NCBI GenBank assembly: GCA_963921215.1 | Contig: OY992501.1 | Location: 17,452,227 to 17,516,226 of the forward strand | Direction: 5' to 3' | DNA from: Scoparia ambigualis | Lineage: Eukaryota; Arthropoda; Insecta; Lepidoptera; Crambidae | Length of the DNA: 64,000 nucleotides | Shown here: positions 32,501 through 43,505 of the stretch, one piece after another | Numbering within the stretch: the stretch's first letter is position 1 | Layout of the letters: the number at the start of each line of letters is the position of its first letter | Notes under the pieces: model-generated | What the model saw: only the letters and a program-made list of their open reading frames with translations | Told to the model about the DNA's origin: nothing | Database searches by the model: none | Position numbers and translations under genes: made by a program

Positions 32501-32717
32501 GAACCGACAACCGTTGGGGAAGAAAGGTTCTCGAGTGGAGACCACGCACTGGAAGACGCAGTGTTGGTAGGCCTCCCACTAGGTGGACCGACGACATCGT
32601 GAGAGTCGCAGGCAACCGGTGGATGCGAGTGGCGAGTTGTCGGTCAGGATGGAGGTCAAAGGGGGAGGCCTATGTTCAGCAGTGGACGTCTTCAGGCTGG
32701 TGATGATGATGATGATG
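29578..32717 (+). mobile_element. Full-length RTE-clade LINE with 11-bp target duplication
   Basis: AATATTACTAA occurs at 29567-29577 and again at 32718-32728, directly outside a 3,140-bp element. The 5' UTR is short (about 65-140 bp) and the 3' end is a (TGA)n run. A single open frame spans the rest. Both catalytic domains carry their key motifs and no stop is seen, so this copy may still be mobile. It lies within the 21-kb intron, in the same orientation as the exons. Confidence 0.9.
29644..32703 (+). CDS. RTE LINE polyprotein: AP-type endonuclease plus reverse transcriptase
   Basis: Endonuclease (about residues 70-310): THNIRTLR, LSEIRREG, YAPTS, VVMGDFNAKVG, RNEIDFI and GSDHRIVR are all present. 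RT (about 530-800): NKAPGDDGI, NYRPISLLS, AGFRKGFSTIDHI, FVDYEKAFDS, GVRQGDVISP, the catalytic FADDIVIM and KMNMDKTK. The C-terminal domain has LKWQWAGHIAR and GRPPTRW. No RNase H, as expected for RTE. The 1,019-residue length is normal. The ATG at 29716 lies just after a 20-C run (29696-29715) and would be independent of its length, so it is a likely start. The stop codon is the first TGA of the tail microsatellite. Confidence 0.93.
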   Translation: MTRCDPQAACQAWGLWQTPPPPPPMTDNICPRPPVPGSSFIPGPTGSWSGNGGAGGAKNHRQLLGYPHTHQRTLALATHNIRTLRTDAKIVELEEELSRLRWDIMGLSEIRREGQDMVVLDSGNMLFFREGERKSQGGVGFLVHKSLVNNVIKVDSVSGRVAYLILRITDRYSLKVIQVYAPTSTHPDEEVEALYEEISEAIHSSETYFTVVMGDFNAKVGTRNGDELRVGQYGYGQRNQRGQRLVDFMEKEELFLMNSFFRKRPTRKWTWISPDGSTRNEIDFIMTTKKRIFSDVSVISRVKTGSDHRIVRGTLNINIKLERSRLVKSTLRPGPAQIQSPEHFQLELQNRFQCLAECETVDEISSRLVETVQAVGSKFFKTPRRKRPQKLSDGTIKLMEDRKEMILQSSADMSEYGKLNRRISKSVRHDLRSYSAKCIRDAIARNQGAKVFAKNSSIGQSQMTKLKIEDGSVISSKPEILRELERFYGQLYTSTQEPAVGTAQDTRAKLTRHYTEDIPDISLYEISMALKQLKNNKAPGDDGITTELLRAGGKPILVVLQKLFNSVMLEGTTPEAWHRSAVVLFFKKGDNTLLKNYRPISLLSHVYKLFSRVITNRLERRFDDFQPPEQAGFRKGFSTIDHIHTLRQIIQKTEEYNRPLCLAFVDYEKAFDSIETWAVLQSLQRCHIDYRYIEVLKCLYRNATMSIRLQDESTKPIQLQKGVRQGDVISPKLFTNALEDIFKLLNWNGFGININGEYITHLRFADDIVIMAESLENLNTMLSDLNIVSQQVGLKMNMDKTKIMSNVHVEPVPVIVGSDTIEVVDHYTYLGQIVQLGRSNLDKEVARRIQLGWAAFGKLRDIFASKIPQCLKTKVFNQCVLPVMTYGTETWSLTVGLLEKLRVTQRAMERAMLGVSLRDRIRNEDIRQRTGVADIARKICKLKWQWAGHIARRTDNRWGRKVLEWRPRTGRRSVGRPPTRWTDDIVRVAGNRWMRVASCRSGWRSKGEAYVQQWTSSGW

Positions 32718-32728
32718 AATATTACTAA

Positions 32729-33730
32729 ACTTATAATAAATGTAAGAGTTTGATTGTTACTCAATAACGCGTAAACGGCTAATTTAACTCCATTTCCGTG
32801 GTCCCGGCTACTGCAATAATCCCCGCGAATCGGGAGCGCGTGCCACTCGCTCTGGAACGCTTTTGAGTTCGTCTGAGATTCCGTGTGATTTCGTGAGAGG
32901 TCGACGTGTGCGTTGCTCGAAATGAATTTGTACGGAGCCGTCCTTCTGTAGGTACTCACTCTATTTTGTGTTTTGTGCAATCAAATGCCTTCTTGTAGTC
33001 GACCGACACTACACATTACTTTGGTGCCTATTGGTATAAAATTTCTAGCAATTTACAATGATTTGCCTTAAATGCCTCGATTATGCTATTTTAAAACGTC
33101 CACATTTGTACCTCAATGGCTTGATTCTGACATATTAACTTTGTTCATAAATCAGGCCACTGAAGCCACTGTAATTACTGACGTTTGAAATAGCGGATTT
33201 CTAAATTAGCTTTACTTATTTAACCTCATATCCTCATAAGATATTAAATCCTGACAATCATTTGTGATTTAACCTATTTTTCGCCATAACTCTCATAACT
33301 TCATAACTTAGCTCGAATACTTTTAATAAATCGTTTATATGGAATCCTAGCCAGTTTCATCAAATTTGGAAATAATGAATACCTCCAGAGGTGTTAGGAG
33401 TAAGGAGCGAACGTGGAACGTTGAATCTGAAATGTAGACAATATCAAAATCTGCACGAAGAAGCAAGCGCTAAAACACTAAACCACACCTGCATTATGGC
33501 ACCATTTGATACTGTCGCTAATGTTGGGGGCAGGCTTTGCGATGTCAGCTATTAAAGGATTTAGTTCTGGGATAATATAATTAAGCGGAAAACTTATGGA
33601 AAAGGCTCTTCTGTTATAACTTAAAATATTTTTCAAAAACTCTTTTACGCCGAAGACCAATATACTATTCCACTGCTGGCCAATGATCTCTGTTGAAATC
33701 ATGACCTTGAAATCAGGCCTTGAATCAGCT
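32729..33730. other. Intron stretch without recognised features
   Basis: Ordinary AT-rich sequence. Short ORFs overlap the LINE end in reverse or have no motif. Confidence 0.5.
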
Positions 33731-33732
33731 AG

Positions 33733-33863
33733 GTGATTGCGTAAAGTCAATAACATTCATTTGACAGTTCATATTGTATCTTTAATGTCATTCCATACAA
33801 ATTGCAGCCGATGAAATACGATATAAACTGTCAAATGAATACGATTACCTTACGCAATCGCAC
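33733..33863. mobile_element. Foldback MITE (131 bp)
   Basis: GTGATTGCGTAAAG at the left and its near-complement CTTACGCAATCGCAC at the right, plus inner CATTTGACAGTT and AACTGTCAAATG. It lies four bases from a second foldback. Confidence 0.75.
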
Positions 33864-33867
33864 TTCT

Positions 33868-34020
33868 GTACCCCAAGCACGAACCATTATGGTACTAGTT
33901 AAGGTAATCGTAATTGCATTATTTTGTATGAAAAAGGTGTAGTAACTTTATGGTTTTCATACAAAATAATACGATTACGATTACCTTAACTAGTACCTTA
34001 ATGGTTTGTGCTTGGGGCAC
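33868..34020. mobile_element. Foldback MITE (153 bp)
   Basis: Arms of about 65 bp: GT(A/G)CCCCAAGCAC, then GGTACTAGTTAAGGTAATCG, then TTTTGTATGAAAA and their complements around a 20-bp loop. No ORF. Confidence 0.85.
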
Positions 34021-34224
34021 TGGTCCTTGAATCAGGCCCTTGAAATAATGACGTCATCGTAACAATTGATGGGTAATCACCACGTATGGCATGTGTGGTG
34101 TAGTGTTCACTAACCAGGGGCCTTACCATCAACTGTCAGAGCAGTATTACTGTAAATTAATGTTTTTATATATTTTAGCGTTTTATTAACGCATAAATAT
34201 ACATAAATGAAATTTTAAACACTA

Positions 34225-34320
34225 AAAAAAGACGACCACCTCAGGCGGGAATCGAACCACGCACTTTCCGCATTCCGGGCAGCTGCCTTAACCACTAGGC
34301 TACGGAGGCCTGGTTTTCAC
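34225..34320 (-). mobile_element. tRNA-derived SINE, family B
   Basis: Minus strand: CCTCCGTAGCCTAGTGGTTA, then TGCGTGGTTCGATTCCCGCC (B-box), then GTCGTCTTTTTTTAGTGTTT. Two more copies lie at 43.3-43.5 kb. Confidence 0.75.
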
Positions 34321-34380
34321 CCGTCGAAATTTGTTAGTGCTTGATGCTTATGTTTTTAGTCAAAAATTTTACTTAAGTAT

Positions 34381-34437
34381 TACTTTAATCTTACTACGCA
34401 AATTCCCATACGAATTTTGCATAGTAAGATTAAAGTA
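34381..34437. repeat. Hairpin, 24-25-bp arms
   Basis: TACTTTAATCTTACTA and its complement pair with one mismatch or gap around a CCCATACG loop. Confidence 0.8.
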
Positions 34438-37400
34438 GTACCTATTGCTTTAAGAGGTGACAATAGGGTCACAGAGCTATACATCGATAAGTCCGAAACA
34501 CACCTTGCAACACACCTTGCCCGACCTATTAATTGGAAATATGGAATAGTTGAAATCGGACATTCGGATTTCAAGCTGAGCGTGTTTGTACCGTCACATA
34601 ATGAACAAATCGATCATACATTGGTCTTCAAATCTGTGTTGCAAAGATGGAATTTTGAAGCTTGGTGCACGATTTGCTGTAATGGAGGTCTTTTTTCTAA
34701 TGGGAAAAGAGTGAAATGCAATTTTATAATAATAATTACACTTTCCCTTTTAACTTTTTTGATTTTCTTTATGTTAACCTCTCGAGTATCGGCGGGAATA
34801 CCGGCTTTCCCAGGAAAAAAAAGTACCGTTGAGTGTCGGTGGGACTGCCGGGTGTCCCGCCAGTGACAAGATCTATGGGTAATTTTTTACTACCCTTAAC
34901 TTATTTTAACCAATAAGAGTGTTTGACATCATTCGATTCTGTGTTCTATGCACTCGAATACTAAATTATGATTGGCTATCGTGTTCATAGAAAAAGTGTG
35001 AGTAATGGTCGTTGATAACGAATGGTGACGCATTTGTGAACAAGATTGTGTAGTTTCAGTCAATGCAACTGCTTGTAAACAAGATGTTTAAATGATTTAT
35101 CGTAAGTAAATTACAAGTATTAAATGTCAAATTAAACAGTAAGATGTATAGATTGTTTTGATGTGATTTTCTTGAACTTTTATATCTTGTTACATAGTGT
35201 AAAAATATTTTAAACGTACGTGTTCGCAAAGATGACAAACAGTTTTGGAATAAAAAAGGCGCTTTGAGCTGTATTATAATTCTATAGTTTTATTTACAAA
35301 TGTGTATGGTGCAAAGTGTTGAATATTTTATGATGGTAAGTGTATTAACTTGGTGTGTTACTAAAAATAATGTGATTTCGTACAAGTTTTACATTATTTC
35401 TGAATCGTCAAAGTTTGTGTATTGAAGAATTTTTGACCGTTGGTAAAATAAAATGCAGTACAAAGGGTATGTATTTGTTATTACTTAATTTTAATGGTTA
35501 GACAATATTTCTTGGTTTCTAAAAACGTAAAAATCATAAAAAACGGACGAGACTCATAGGTTATATAAGCTAAATAGTAAAATAGGCCAGTTCACTTGAG
35601 GTCAGTAGGTCAAGGCGTCGACACTTAACGGTATCCGATGCATTTTGCCGCGCGACACTTGAGAGGTTAATTAAGGGTATTCAAATAATGAAGGAAGCTA
35701 GATTACATCGAAACAAAATGGACAACACCATGAAGGTACTAAAACAACACATACAAAAAGCTGTTTTTATTTTTTACAAAGCTGAAATCGTTGCTCAAGC
35801 AACTTTCTACATGTAAAAAATAAACAAGTCAGTTTACACGTGTTACTGCTCCGGACGCATTGTGCAAAACTTGCATCCTGGAAGTTCATTCAAAAAGTTA
35901 ATATTGCATCAGGATTAAAGCAGAAAAAAAACAATGATTTTTGTATCCAACTAGCGGCTAATACTCGCATCCCGCGATGATTCCACCCCGTATACTAGGA
36001 AACGTTCACAGCCGTGCGTACAACAACTTGCCAAAGTTTGCTCGCGGTTGGATACTTTCTAAGGAGAGTAGTAAAAATTTTCTTTTAAAATGAAGCTCTT
36101 TCCATTAGTTTTCCGTTTGACAACATCTCAAGAATTTGATCCGTACAAGCGACCGACATTATCTCTGCCGGTGCAACGTTACGTGAAGTCCCGTTTTAAA
36201 ATAAAACGCTGACGCTTAATACATCTGTAGAACACACTTTTGCAGTTGCACTGGTTTGTAACAAATGAAGGAGTTGCTTTTAATATCAAGCGACTTATTA
36301 GGGCTAAATATTTGTCATATGAAATAATTGTGGTCTGACGACATTCAGGAGGTCGCAGCACGCAATAACTGCCTGTATGCAAGTTACAAAATAATTATGA
36401 GACGAACATAATCCCAGGTTCGAAATAAAATGTAAAATTAATAGCTGGTAGATTCATTAAAAATGTTTCATTTCAATTATTTAACTTGATTCCGAACATC
36501 TAATTTTCATTATAATCAAGTATTTTATATTCAAAGAATCTGAGACTTGATGCAACAAAAATTTTAAACACAATTTTCCCGACCAGGTAATTGAACTTGA
36601 TTGAATATCCGTCCGAGCTCTTTCATTTTATAATAAAGGTAAAATAACATAGTCTTATCCCATAAAAACAACGTGGAAGGTATTCTTTGTAGTATTGTGT
36701 TGTTTATATTATTGGCGTATAGGTGACATTGAACGTGAAAACAGATCATGACGTTCATGCCGTGCACTGAAAAGCTTTTTTTCTGACCGTGAAATAAAAA
36801 AATGAATGCCATTGTTCCTAATACCTTTTGTGTTGAAATGCGCGCACTTGGCATGTAGAACAGATTGCCATTTCAAAAGGTCTAATAATGATAACTTGCT
36901 TACTGTGGGAGGCTTCGATGGTGCTCACATTTTTGAGAGATCAATAATTTCTTAATTCGAGATTATTATGTGGCTTAATAACTTATTACATGAACATAAT
37001 TTGGAATTTCTTACAATTAATAATCTCGAACAGTATTACAATATTACTATTGTATAAACTGAAATTATGATCTTTCTATAGGGCCTTCTATGCAACGACA
37101 TTAAAGTTTATCCCGTACTCATTTATTCTCAGTTACTCGAAGCAATTCATCTTACTACGAAAATAACATAAATTTAAGTTACGGTTTAGAAGAGCGGCTG
37201 TTCGTTTGTTAAACAATACTCATTTCCTTATTCTTTGGACAATGTTTGCCGATTGGATTGTATCTTGTCTTTAATGAACACGATAAACTAAAATTATTTT
37301 TGTTACGTCAACGACAATGCAAAGTAATCTTATTTGTTCCCAAAAGTTAAGAACGCTAACGGTAACGAGCTGTTGACTATTAAATATCCAATAAAAGTCA

Positions 37401-37700
37401 CGATAAATGTCGAAAAGCAAAATCAAAATTCTCAGAAATTTTGCGCAGCAAAAATAAATTTCAGAATATTTCCACTCTGCAGACCTAACCACCGATAGCT
37501 TGGGTATATCCCTGTTACCAATAGCAGCCTAGGTTAAGTTTTCATTATAATTTATATTGTAATCATGTTTATGTTATAAAACATGGACAACACGGACTTC
37601 GATATTTTCAATGATTTCTATCTCTGGCCCAATTAATCCGTTCTCTAGAAACGAAGCGAAAATATGGAAATAATGGTTCACGGGCGAAATCAATAACTAC
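34438..37700. other. Intron stretch; one unrecognised 149-codon frame
   Basis: The plus-strand frame 34417-34866 starts inside the hairpin above and passes through NWKYGIVEIGHSDFKLSVFV and WCTICCNGG before low-complexity sequence. No family is recognised and coding status is doubtful. The rest to 37.7 kb is AT-rich without a supported feature. Confidence 0.35.
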
Positions 37701-39940
37701 GCGTACGGAGTCGCGGGCAAAGGCTAGTGTGTGTATGTATATAACAATTTAATAAAAAAGCAACGTCATGGTAAGAATATCTATGATAAAAAAATACAGC
37801 AACTGAACCAAATGTGGACAAACAAACAGCTAGAAGCATCAATTCACCAATTTTTCGGTTGAATGATACAATTTTAATTTGGAACAAGGGCCGCACGCAG
37901 CAAAGGTTATCGATTTTAATTTTCGTTTGACACACTCGGTGACGCCGCGCCACAAACGATTCTAGTGATGTTTTGTGACAAGCTGACAAGTCTTCTAACT
38001 GATCTGCAGCATTAATTACACTGAAATGAAAAATGAACGTGCTTTCATGTTAAAAAAATAGTAATCCAGCCCGAAGAAATAAAAGTAAGTGAACGAACAT
38101 TTTAAAAATGTGTTTCACTATTGAAAATTTGTTAACTTAGTTAAATAAATTCGAACATGTTTATTAGTTACTGGATGAAAAGGTTGGGAAGAAAAATAAT
38201 ACAGAAGTGGTACTTATAATGGGCAAAACAAAATATGATGCCAGTCTAAAAAATTAATACAAACATTATTTAGAAAATTAGTATAGGTAGGTGCTTTTTT
38301 TTCAAACCAGTTTCATAATTTTAATACAATAAAATACATGAAGTAAATTCTTGTTCATAATTTATTTTGAGGTAGAATAATATTCTATCTCAGCACACAC
38401 TCATCCTGTCTATCTTAACCTTGGTGTTACCTATCTATTTAATAAAATGAATAGTTTCTAACAACAAACAAATAAAAAAGTCGCCACTAATCAACAGATA
38501 TGTACATACTTAAACTATACCGATTGCATTAAACCCCGTTACACTATATATTTCTGATGTACCTTCAACATGAACGTGACCTTCATAAAAAGCTCCAGGT
38601 ATTTCTTATAATCATTTTCCAACGGCATCTACGTTATTTCAAAGCTCTCATAAAATACTCGTGGGAAATTGTGCAACTATAAATGCCGCTGATTCACATA
38701 GTAACATAATATCTACGATACTAGCTATCGAAGGTCACCGGTTCATTGCCAGTGTAACGACACGAGGAGCTCGGTTGGTTTGCAAATTCACTTTCACCAG
38801 ATCGAAATTAAATTTTGCAAACTTCTCGTGATTTGGAAGGCACGGTACGCGTTTGATTGTTGTGGTATGATGTTGAAAACCAAACTGCATTGGACCACCG
38901 TGTTTTGGCCCAAAATGTGCTATAAGCAATTATAATAATTATGCCTGTGAAGGTTTTCGAAATTTTCATATTCAACATTCGATCACGTAAATATACAAAT
39001 ACCTACTAGTTTTTTGATAAGTATGTGCTCTCAATTCACTAAGCCTCTATTTCTAGAATGGGTCCCGAACTGCTTCAATTTGTCTTTGCAACTTTGGGGA
39101 TTCTTAAGTTAAGTGCAATCGGGTATGACGACTTTTTTGTTTTAGGGTTTTTTCATTTCCAAATTACACAGAAACGCGGTCGGGTTTTTAGTTTTTTAAA
39201 TTACCGTTTTTAGTTACGAAACGTTTCAATGTTGAAGTGACTTCGCAGTTGGAACTAAACTGTTTTCATGCAACAATTATGCACTTTATTGTTTGCTAGT
39301 TCAAGCACAGTTACGTAACTTTTGAAGGACAAATATTTTTAGGAAAAAGCTAGTACCTATAAAGGTATAATTTTTAACAACGATCATATGCATTCTCGCC
39401 TCGAGTTTAGTTTAGGTAATCAAATTACTTCGAGCACCATCCCATAATAGGATATCAAGGACGCATTTTTTAAGAAGTAATATGAAAGAAAATGTGGAAC
39501 TAGTAGTGTGGTTTCATGCCTTGGTTCCAATAATCACAAAAGCTGAGCTACCTTAGGTATGGTCGTTAAATAATAATAATAATAATAATACTTGTTTATT
39601 TGCCATAAATAGGGTATAATACAGTTGGTCAAAGAATGTCGCTTAAACCTACTTAGCCGTAAGCTACAGCATGTAAAATATTTAAGTATAGCAATACTTA
39701 ATTTAACTAAATCTATGCATCCTCCACATCGCGTCTTTCTACTTATGTTTAAAACATTCATCAACCGAGTAAAATGTATTTTCAAGCAACCATTGACGCA
39801 GGACACTTTAAAGCGGCAAACATTTATGTTTTCTGGTATTCTATTGAAAATGGTAATACACATCGCATAACAATTTTTTAGGAAGCGCTTTGTTTTAGGC
39901 ACTGTGTCTAATACTATATATATACCATTATCAATATTAG
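37701..39940. other. Intron stretch without recognised features
   Basis: AT-rich. A (AAT)n microsatellite lies at 39567-39590. A 64-codon minus-strand frame at 38735-38929 has no recognised motif. Confidence 0.4.
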
Positions 39941-39942
39941 TT

Positions 39943-40055
39943 AAACGCCCCACTGCTGCGCTTAGGCATTCTTACATGAACACACGATAGCATGTTGGGC
40001 CTATTTCCCCTATATCTTAACCTACCACGCTGACCCAATGCGGGCTTGACGTTAA
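39943..40055 (-). repeat. SINE body/tail copy of the RTE-tail type
   Basis: GCCCCACTGCTGCGCTTAGG and CCACGCTGACCCAATGCGGG are the reverse complement of the SINE segment at 46.5 and 27.5 kb. Confidence 0.65.
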
Positions 40056-41015
40056 GTTTAGGGTTGCCGGGTGTCCGGTTCTTGTAGTCGGGTCTGGCCA
40101 AATAAATAGAAGTTCGGCCTGTCTGGCTTTTGTAAGGCTTTAAGTCAACCCCTTTGCCCTCGCCAAAATATTCCAAACGAGAGCACGCGAGCAAATCACG
40201 CTGTCAACCATTACTTAAAGTTCCAAATTAATTAAGTACAAAATGTGTCTCCGATGAATACCAGTAAATATACTTTTTTTCTTTTAAATTCCAATAATAT
40301 GTTAGGATTTGAATGCAAAATTTTATTTTAGGGCCTGTAGGCCTAGCATGCGCAACACGAGATATGTCGTGGACGAGAGACGACACATCATTTTAAGTTG
40401 TCATATTAAGGTTTGTAGACAAAAATATCACACTTTAAGCAAAAACTACTATTAAGTCTATTATTGACATAATATGTAGAGTTCTAAGTGCATCCATGTG
40501 TCTATAGTGTCGATAGACATTAGAGATAAATGAATAAAACACGAGAAAACGGGTCGAGAAGAGTTCTCGTGTTGCGCATGCTTGGCCGGCTGGTTACGTT
40601 GCTAGGGCGGTGAACTAAAAAAGTTAAAAAGTTGTAGTCTTAGATGTTTTAATCTAAGGTTGTAGTCGATTTTTGTCCACGCTTCGGCTAGGGTAACGGA
40701 ACCCCGTTGGCCTTGACTGCTATTAAAATATTGCAGTGGTAAAAACAAACCTTGTTAGAAGACTGAGTGGGCGGCTTGGAAAACTAGACAAGTGAGTCTT
40801 AAAAGGTCACTTCAGCAATTTTATTATTCTAGACAGAATTGTTTTTTTTTCAATTGCTTGCAGATCCTCGGCGTTTCCTTTTACTTTCTTGAAACGTTTG
40901 TCGTTGAGAATCGTTTTCAATTAAATTCATAGAACGATTTATATACTTACACTATTGTATTAGTTAACTTCTTTTTTACTGTGGAATCTTTATGTTATAA
41001 TGGATAAGACCACAG
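40056..41015. other. Intron stretch without recognised features
   Basis: A few CpG-containing segments and two ACACGAGA-type motifs (40358 and 40539), but no element boundary or gene supported. Confidence 0.4.
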
Positions 41016-41019
41016 TAGG

Positions 41020-41105
41020 TAGACTACGGGTGTCTACCGTGACGTTCTGTCGCGCCACCATCCCTGAGGTCCCTCCCGGGTTCAATTCCCGGTCGTGTCA
41101 ATTGA
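41020..41105 (+). mobile_element. tRNA-derived SINE, family A, head fragment
   Basis: CGCGCCACCATCCCTGAGGTC, then CCGGGTTCAATTCCCGGTCG (B-box), then GTCAATT. The A-box part is degraded and the body is missing. Confidence 0.55.
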
Positions 41106-41316
41106 AACTTAACTGTGTTTGCTTAACTTTCACGATCGAAAACTCGAGATTTCTATGTACCTACGAGTGATGTATAATGTTTAAACAGATAAAAACTGTA
41201 TTAGCATCTTCCATTTATTCGCATAAAACGATTACAAACATAACTCCTATGTTTTGTCGCGATTTCGTTCGTCGATATTACGTATACACTCGTCCGGGGT
41301 TTAATTTCCAGCAACC

Positions 41317-41456
41317 CTATCGGCTAAAAAAAATATAAATATGGACATGGGCTTCATTTGACATTTGAAGCCCATAATATGCCCATTTAAGGACAAAATA
41401 TGGGATTCAAATGTCAAATGAAGCCCATGTTCATATCCACATTTTTTAGCCGATAG
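41317..41456. mobile_element. 140-bp MITE
   Basis: Inverted arms of about 55 bp start CTATCGGCTAAAAAA. ACC flanks each end, a possible 3-bp target duplication. Confidence 0.75.
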
Positions 41457-41629
41457 ACCCGCTGGTCGGGCAAAGTGTGTTTCACATCTTTTTCGATTCA
41501 TAAAGTTGACAAGCGCGGTGATTAAACTATATACGTACCAATTAATTGTAGCGATGAATTGATTTCAACGATGAAGACCTTTTCCCAGGAGTGGAACAGT
41601 ATAGTTTTGTAGGCTGTAGGTATTTTACC

Positions 41630-41819
41630 TTACTTTATTGTGGTTCCAGTTCCCGTGGGAATATCGGGATAAAAAGTATCCTTTGTGTTAATCCAGGTTG
41701 TTTCAACTATCTGTATGCCGAATTTCATCCAAATCCATTCAGTAGTTTTTACGTGAAAGAGTAACAAACATCCATCCATACTTACAAACATTCGCGTTTA
41801 TAATATTAGTAGGATTAAT
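41630..41819 (+). repeat. Dispersed repeat, copy 1, just before an exon
   Basis: TCCCGTGGGAATATCGGGATAAAAAGTATCC, then CTATCTGTATGCCGAATTT, then TTATAATATTAGTAGGATT. A second copy in the same orientation lies at 43870-44062. From memory it resembles a very common lepidopteran repeat of unknown class. It ends 34 bp before the splice acceptor. Confidence 0.6.
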
Positions 41820-41853
41820 GTCAGTGACTAATCTTTTATGTTTTTTGTTTCAG

Positions 41854-41973
41854 GCCATGATGACCTTAAGTATGTCTAAGTTGTTGCACAGTGAGTTTCG
41901 TTCCGTGAAAGATGTCTACATAGTCGGCATACTGTGTTTTATTGGATTCAGTTGTTCTATTTTATTCAGTGGG
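41854..41973 (+). CDS. Second exon of the SLC6-like membrane protein
   Basis: 40 codons lie between a pyrimidine-rich acceptor (TTTTTTGTTTCAG) and a plausible donor (GTTAGT), phase 0 at both sides, matching the phase of the exon at 20448. It encodes AMMTLSMSKLLHSEF then RSVKDVYIVGILCFIGFSCS. The end of one helix, a short cytosolic stretch with SEF in the position of the SLC6 (S)DEF, and a further helix fit SLC6 TM8-TM9. Joining at YL/AM gives a continuous helix. The intron is 21,082 bp. Later exons were not found. Confidence 0.55.
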
Positions 41974-42221
41974 GTTAGTAATTTTATTTTTAAAAAAATA
42001 CTAGTAAGTATTTTAGAAAAGTTTATAAGTTATGTACTTACTTTAATAATTATTATTTTTCTTAAACCTAAACAATTATACATTCATTACAAACTTACAA
42101 ATTAAAATAAATATACTTAACATAAAAAACTTTAAAAAACAAAAGCTACAACAACAAAAAAAACAACAAAAAAATTAAAAAAAAAATTAAATATCGTAGT
42201 ACTTACAAAAAAAAAAACCAC

Positions 42222-42692
42222 TTAATCTAATAGGCCACCGCGCGTCACTCCTGGCTCAAAGGTTCCCATGATACCGGCCGCGTTGCCGCGCTGTATCGCT
42301 AGGGAGATCCTTTGAACCAGGTATGACTTGCAACGGCGATCGTAGCTACGATCCGCCAAGCGGTGCCCTACTTTGGCAATAAAAGATTTTGCTTCCGAGC
42401 CCCACACTACCGCAGTCTCTACCGCAAAGGGGACAAAAAGGTACTGAGCCTTTAAAGCCTCATACTTTAGGTGCTTTTGCCTCGCGGCAGTCTCAGCGGC
42501 AGACCCAGCAGTCCGCGTTGTGCCGGGGAGATGAGACGCCGCGAATGTGCTGACACACGTCGCATCCCACAACAAGCAGCGGCCTTTTTCCCAGGGAACC
42601 AATGTTAAACCATCGGGTCTCTTGCCGTCTGTGCGACTCAGGCCCAGAGGTTCCAATGTGCAAGGAATATTTCTAAGTTTATAAGTTACCAA
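42222..42692 (-). pseudogene. C-terminal part of a LINE ORF2
   Basis: Open 156-codon frame with GKRPDGLTLVPWEKGRCLLW, AAETAARQKHLKYEAL, FVPFAVETAVVWG and QRISLAIQRGNAAGIMGTF. These blocks follow the RT in a group of LINEs (family remembered, clade not assigned). The RT itself is missing, so this is a 5'-truncated copy. The natural stop is preserved and followed by AT-rich sequence. Confidence 0.7.
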
Positions 42693-42769
42693 GTATTATA
42701 GGTATATTTTAATAGCATAATAACTGAGACTTCAGAGTCAGTAACGCGTGTTTCTTTAGTCTACTCAGC

Positions 42770-43070
42770 CGGTAACACCCGCTTCTGGGTAAAGACCTCT
42801 TCTTTAAATCGCCACGCCTTGCGATCTTCTGCTAGTCAGATCCACTGTCCTTCCACCACCCTGTCAATCGTCTGAGCAGCCGGCAGAGGGTCTGCCTCTA
42901 GGCCGCCGCAAACCTTTTGGCCACCATTTGGTGACTGCCTTGGTAGGCCTTGGTCCATCGGTGCTCTACCCGCCGCGTCAAGTGCCACGCCCATCTCCAC
43001 TTAAGCCTAGAAATCGGTGTCCTCTTCGACCTTCGTGGGTCGTTACTCATAGTCGTAGCTACTAATAGGA
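42770..43070 (-). pseudogene. C-terminal fragment of a second, different LINE
   Basis: The minus strand encodes RLKWRWAWHLTRR.EHRW, the same block as LKWQWAGHIARR in the RTE LINE. Remnants in other frames follow, reading (S)DD..RVVEG.W and W.FKEEV. Frameshifts make it a pseudogene. Confidence 0.6.
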
Positions 43071-43254
43071 ATAAGCTCAATTATTCACAATAACCATTTA
43101 TTATAATTCCAATAGAGTATTTTAGAACAACTACTGAAAGCGCAGTAGCTCAACTGTCAAACTTCCGCAAGTAGTGCTGCGGTATGGTGACATTAAGGAA
43201 GTGCTAATTGATTCATCTTATTTTCGTCTAAAACTACATAGGACTTAAGTAAAT

Positions 43255-43505
43255 TTTTTTAAACACTGAAAAAAGACGACAACCTCAGGCTTGAATCGAA
43301 CCACGCACCTTTCGCATTCCGGTGAAAGCTTCTAAGATTTGATGAAGCAATGTTGACTAAAAAACATTAGCATCAAGCACTGACAAATTTCGACGGGTGA
43401 AAACCAGACTTCGGTAGCCAAGTGGTTAAGGCAGCCGCCCGGAACGCGGAAGGTGCGTGGTTCGATTCCCGCCTAAGGTTGTCGTCTTTTTTCAGTGTTT
43501 CAAAG
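43255..43505. mobile_element. Two SINE family B copies in inverted arrangement
   Basis: 43255-43330 (minus, fragment) and 43385-43505 (plus, nearly complete with GTAGCCAAGTGGTTAAGGC and GGTTCGATTCCCGCC) face each other about 55 bp apart. A transcript could fold into a hairpin. Confidence 0.75.

Noticed and set aside
38735..38929. 64-codon minus-strand ORF
   Set aside because: No motif, no splice context and no repeat relationship that I could see.
42222..43070. Single LINE copy
   Set aside because: The two minus-strand coding remnants contain C-terminal blocks of different LINE types and lie in the wrong order for one element.
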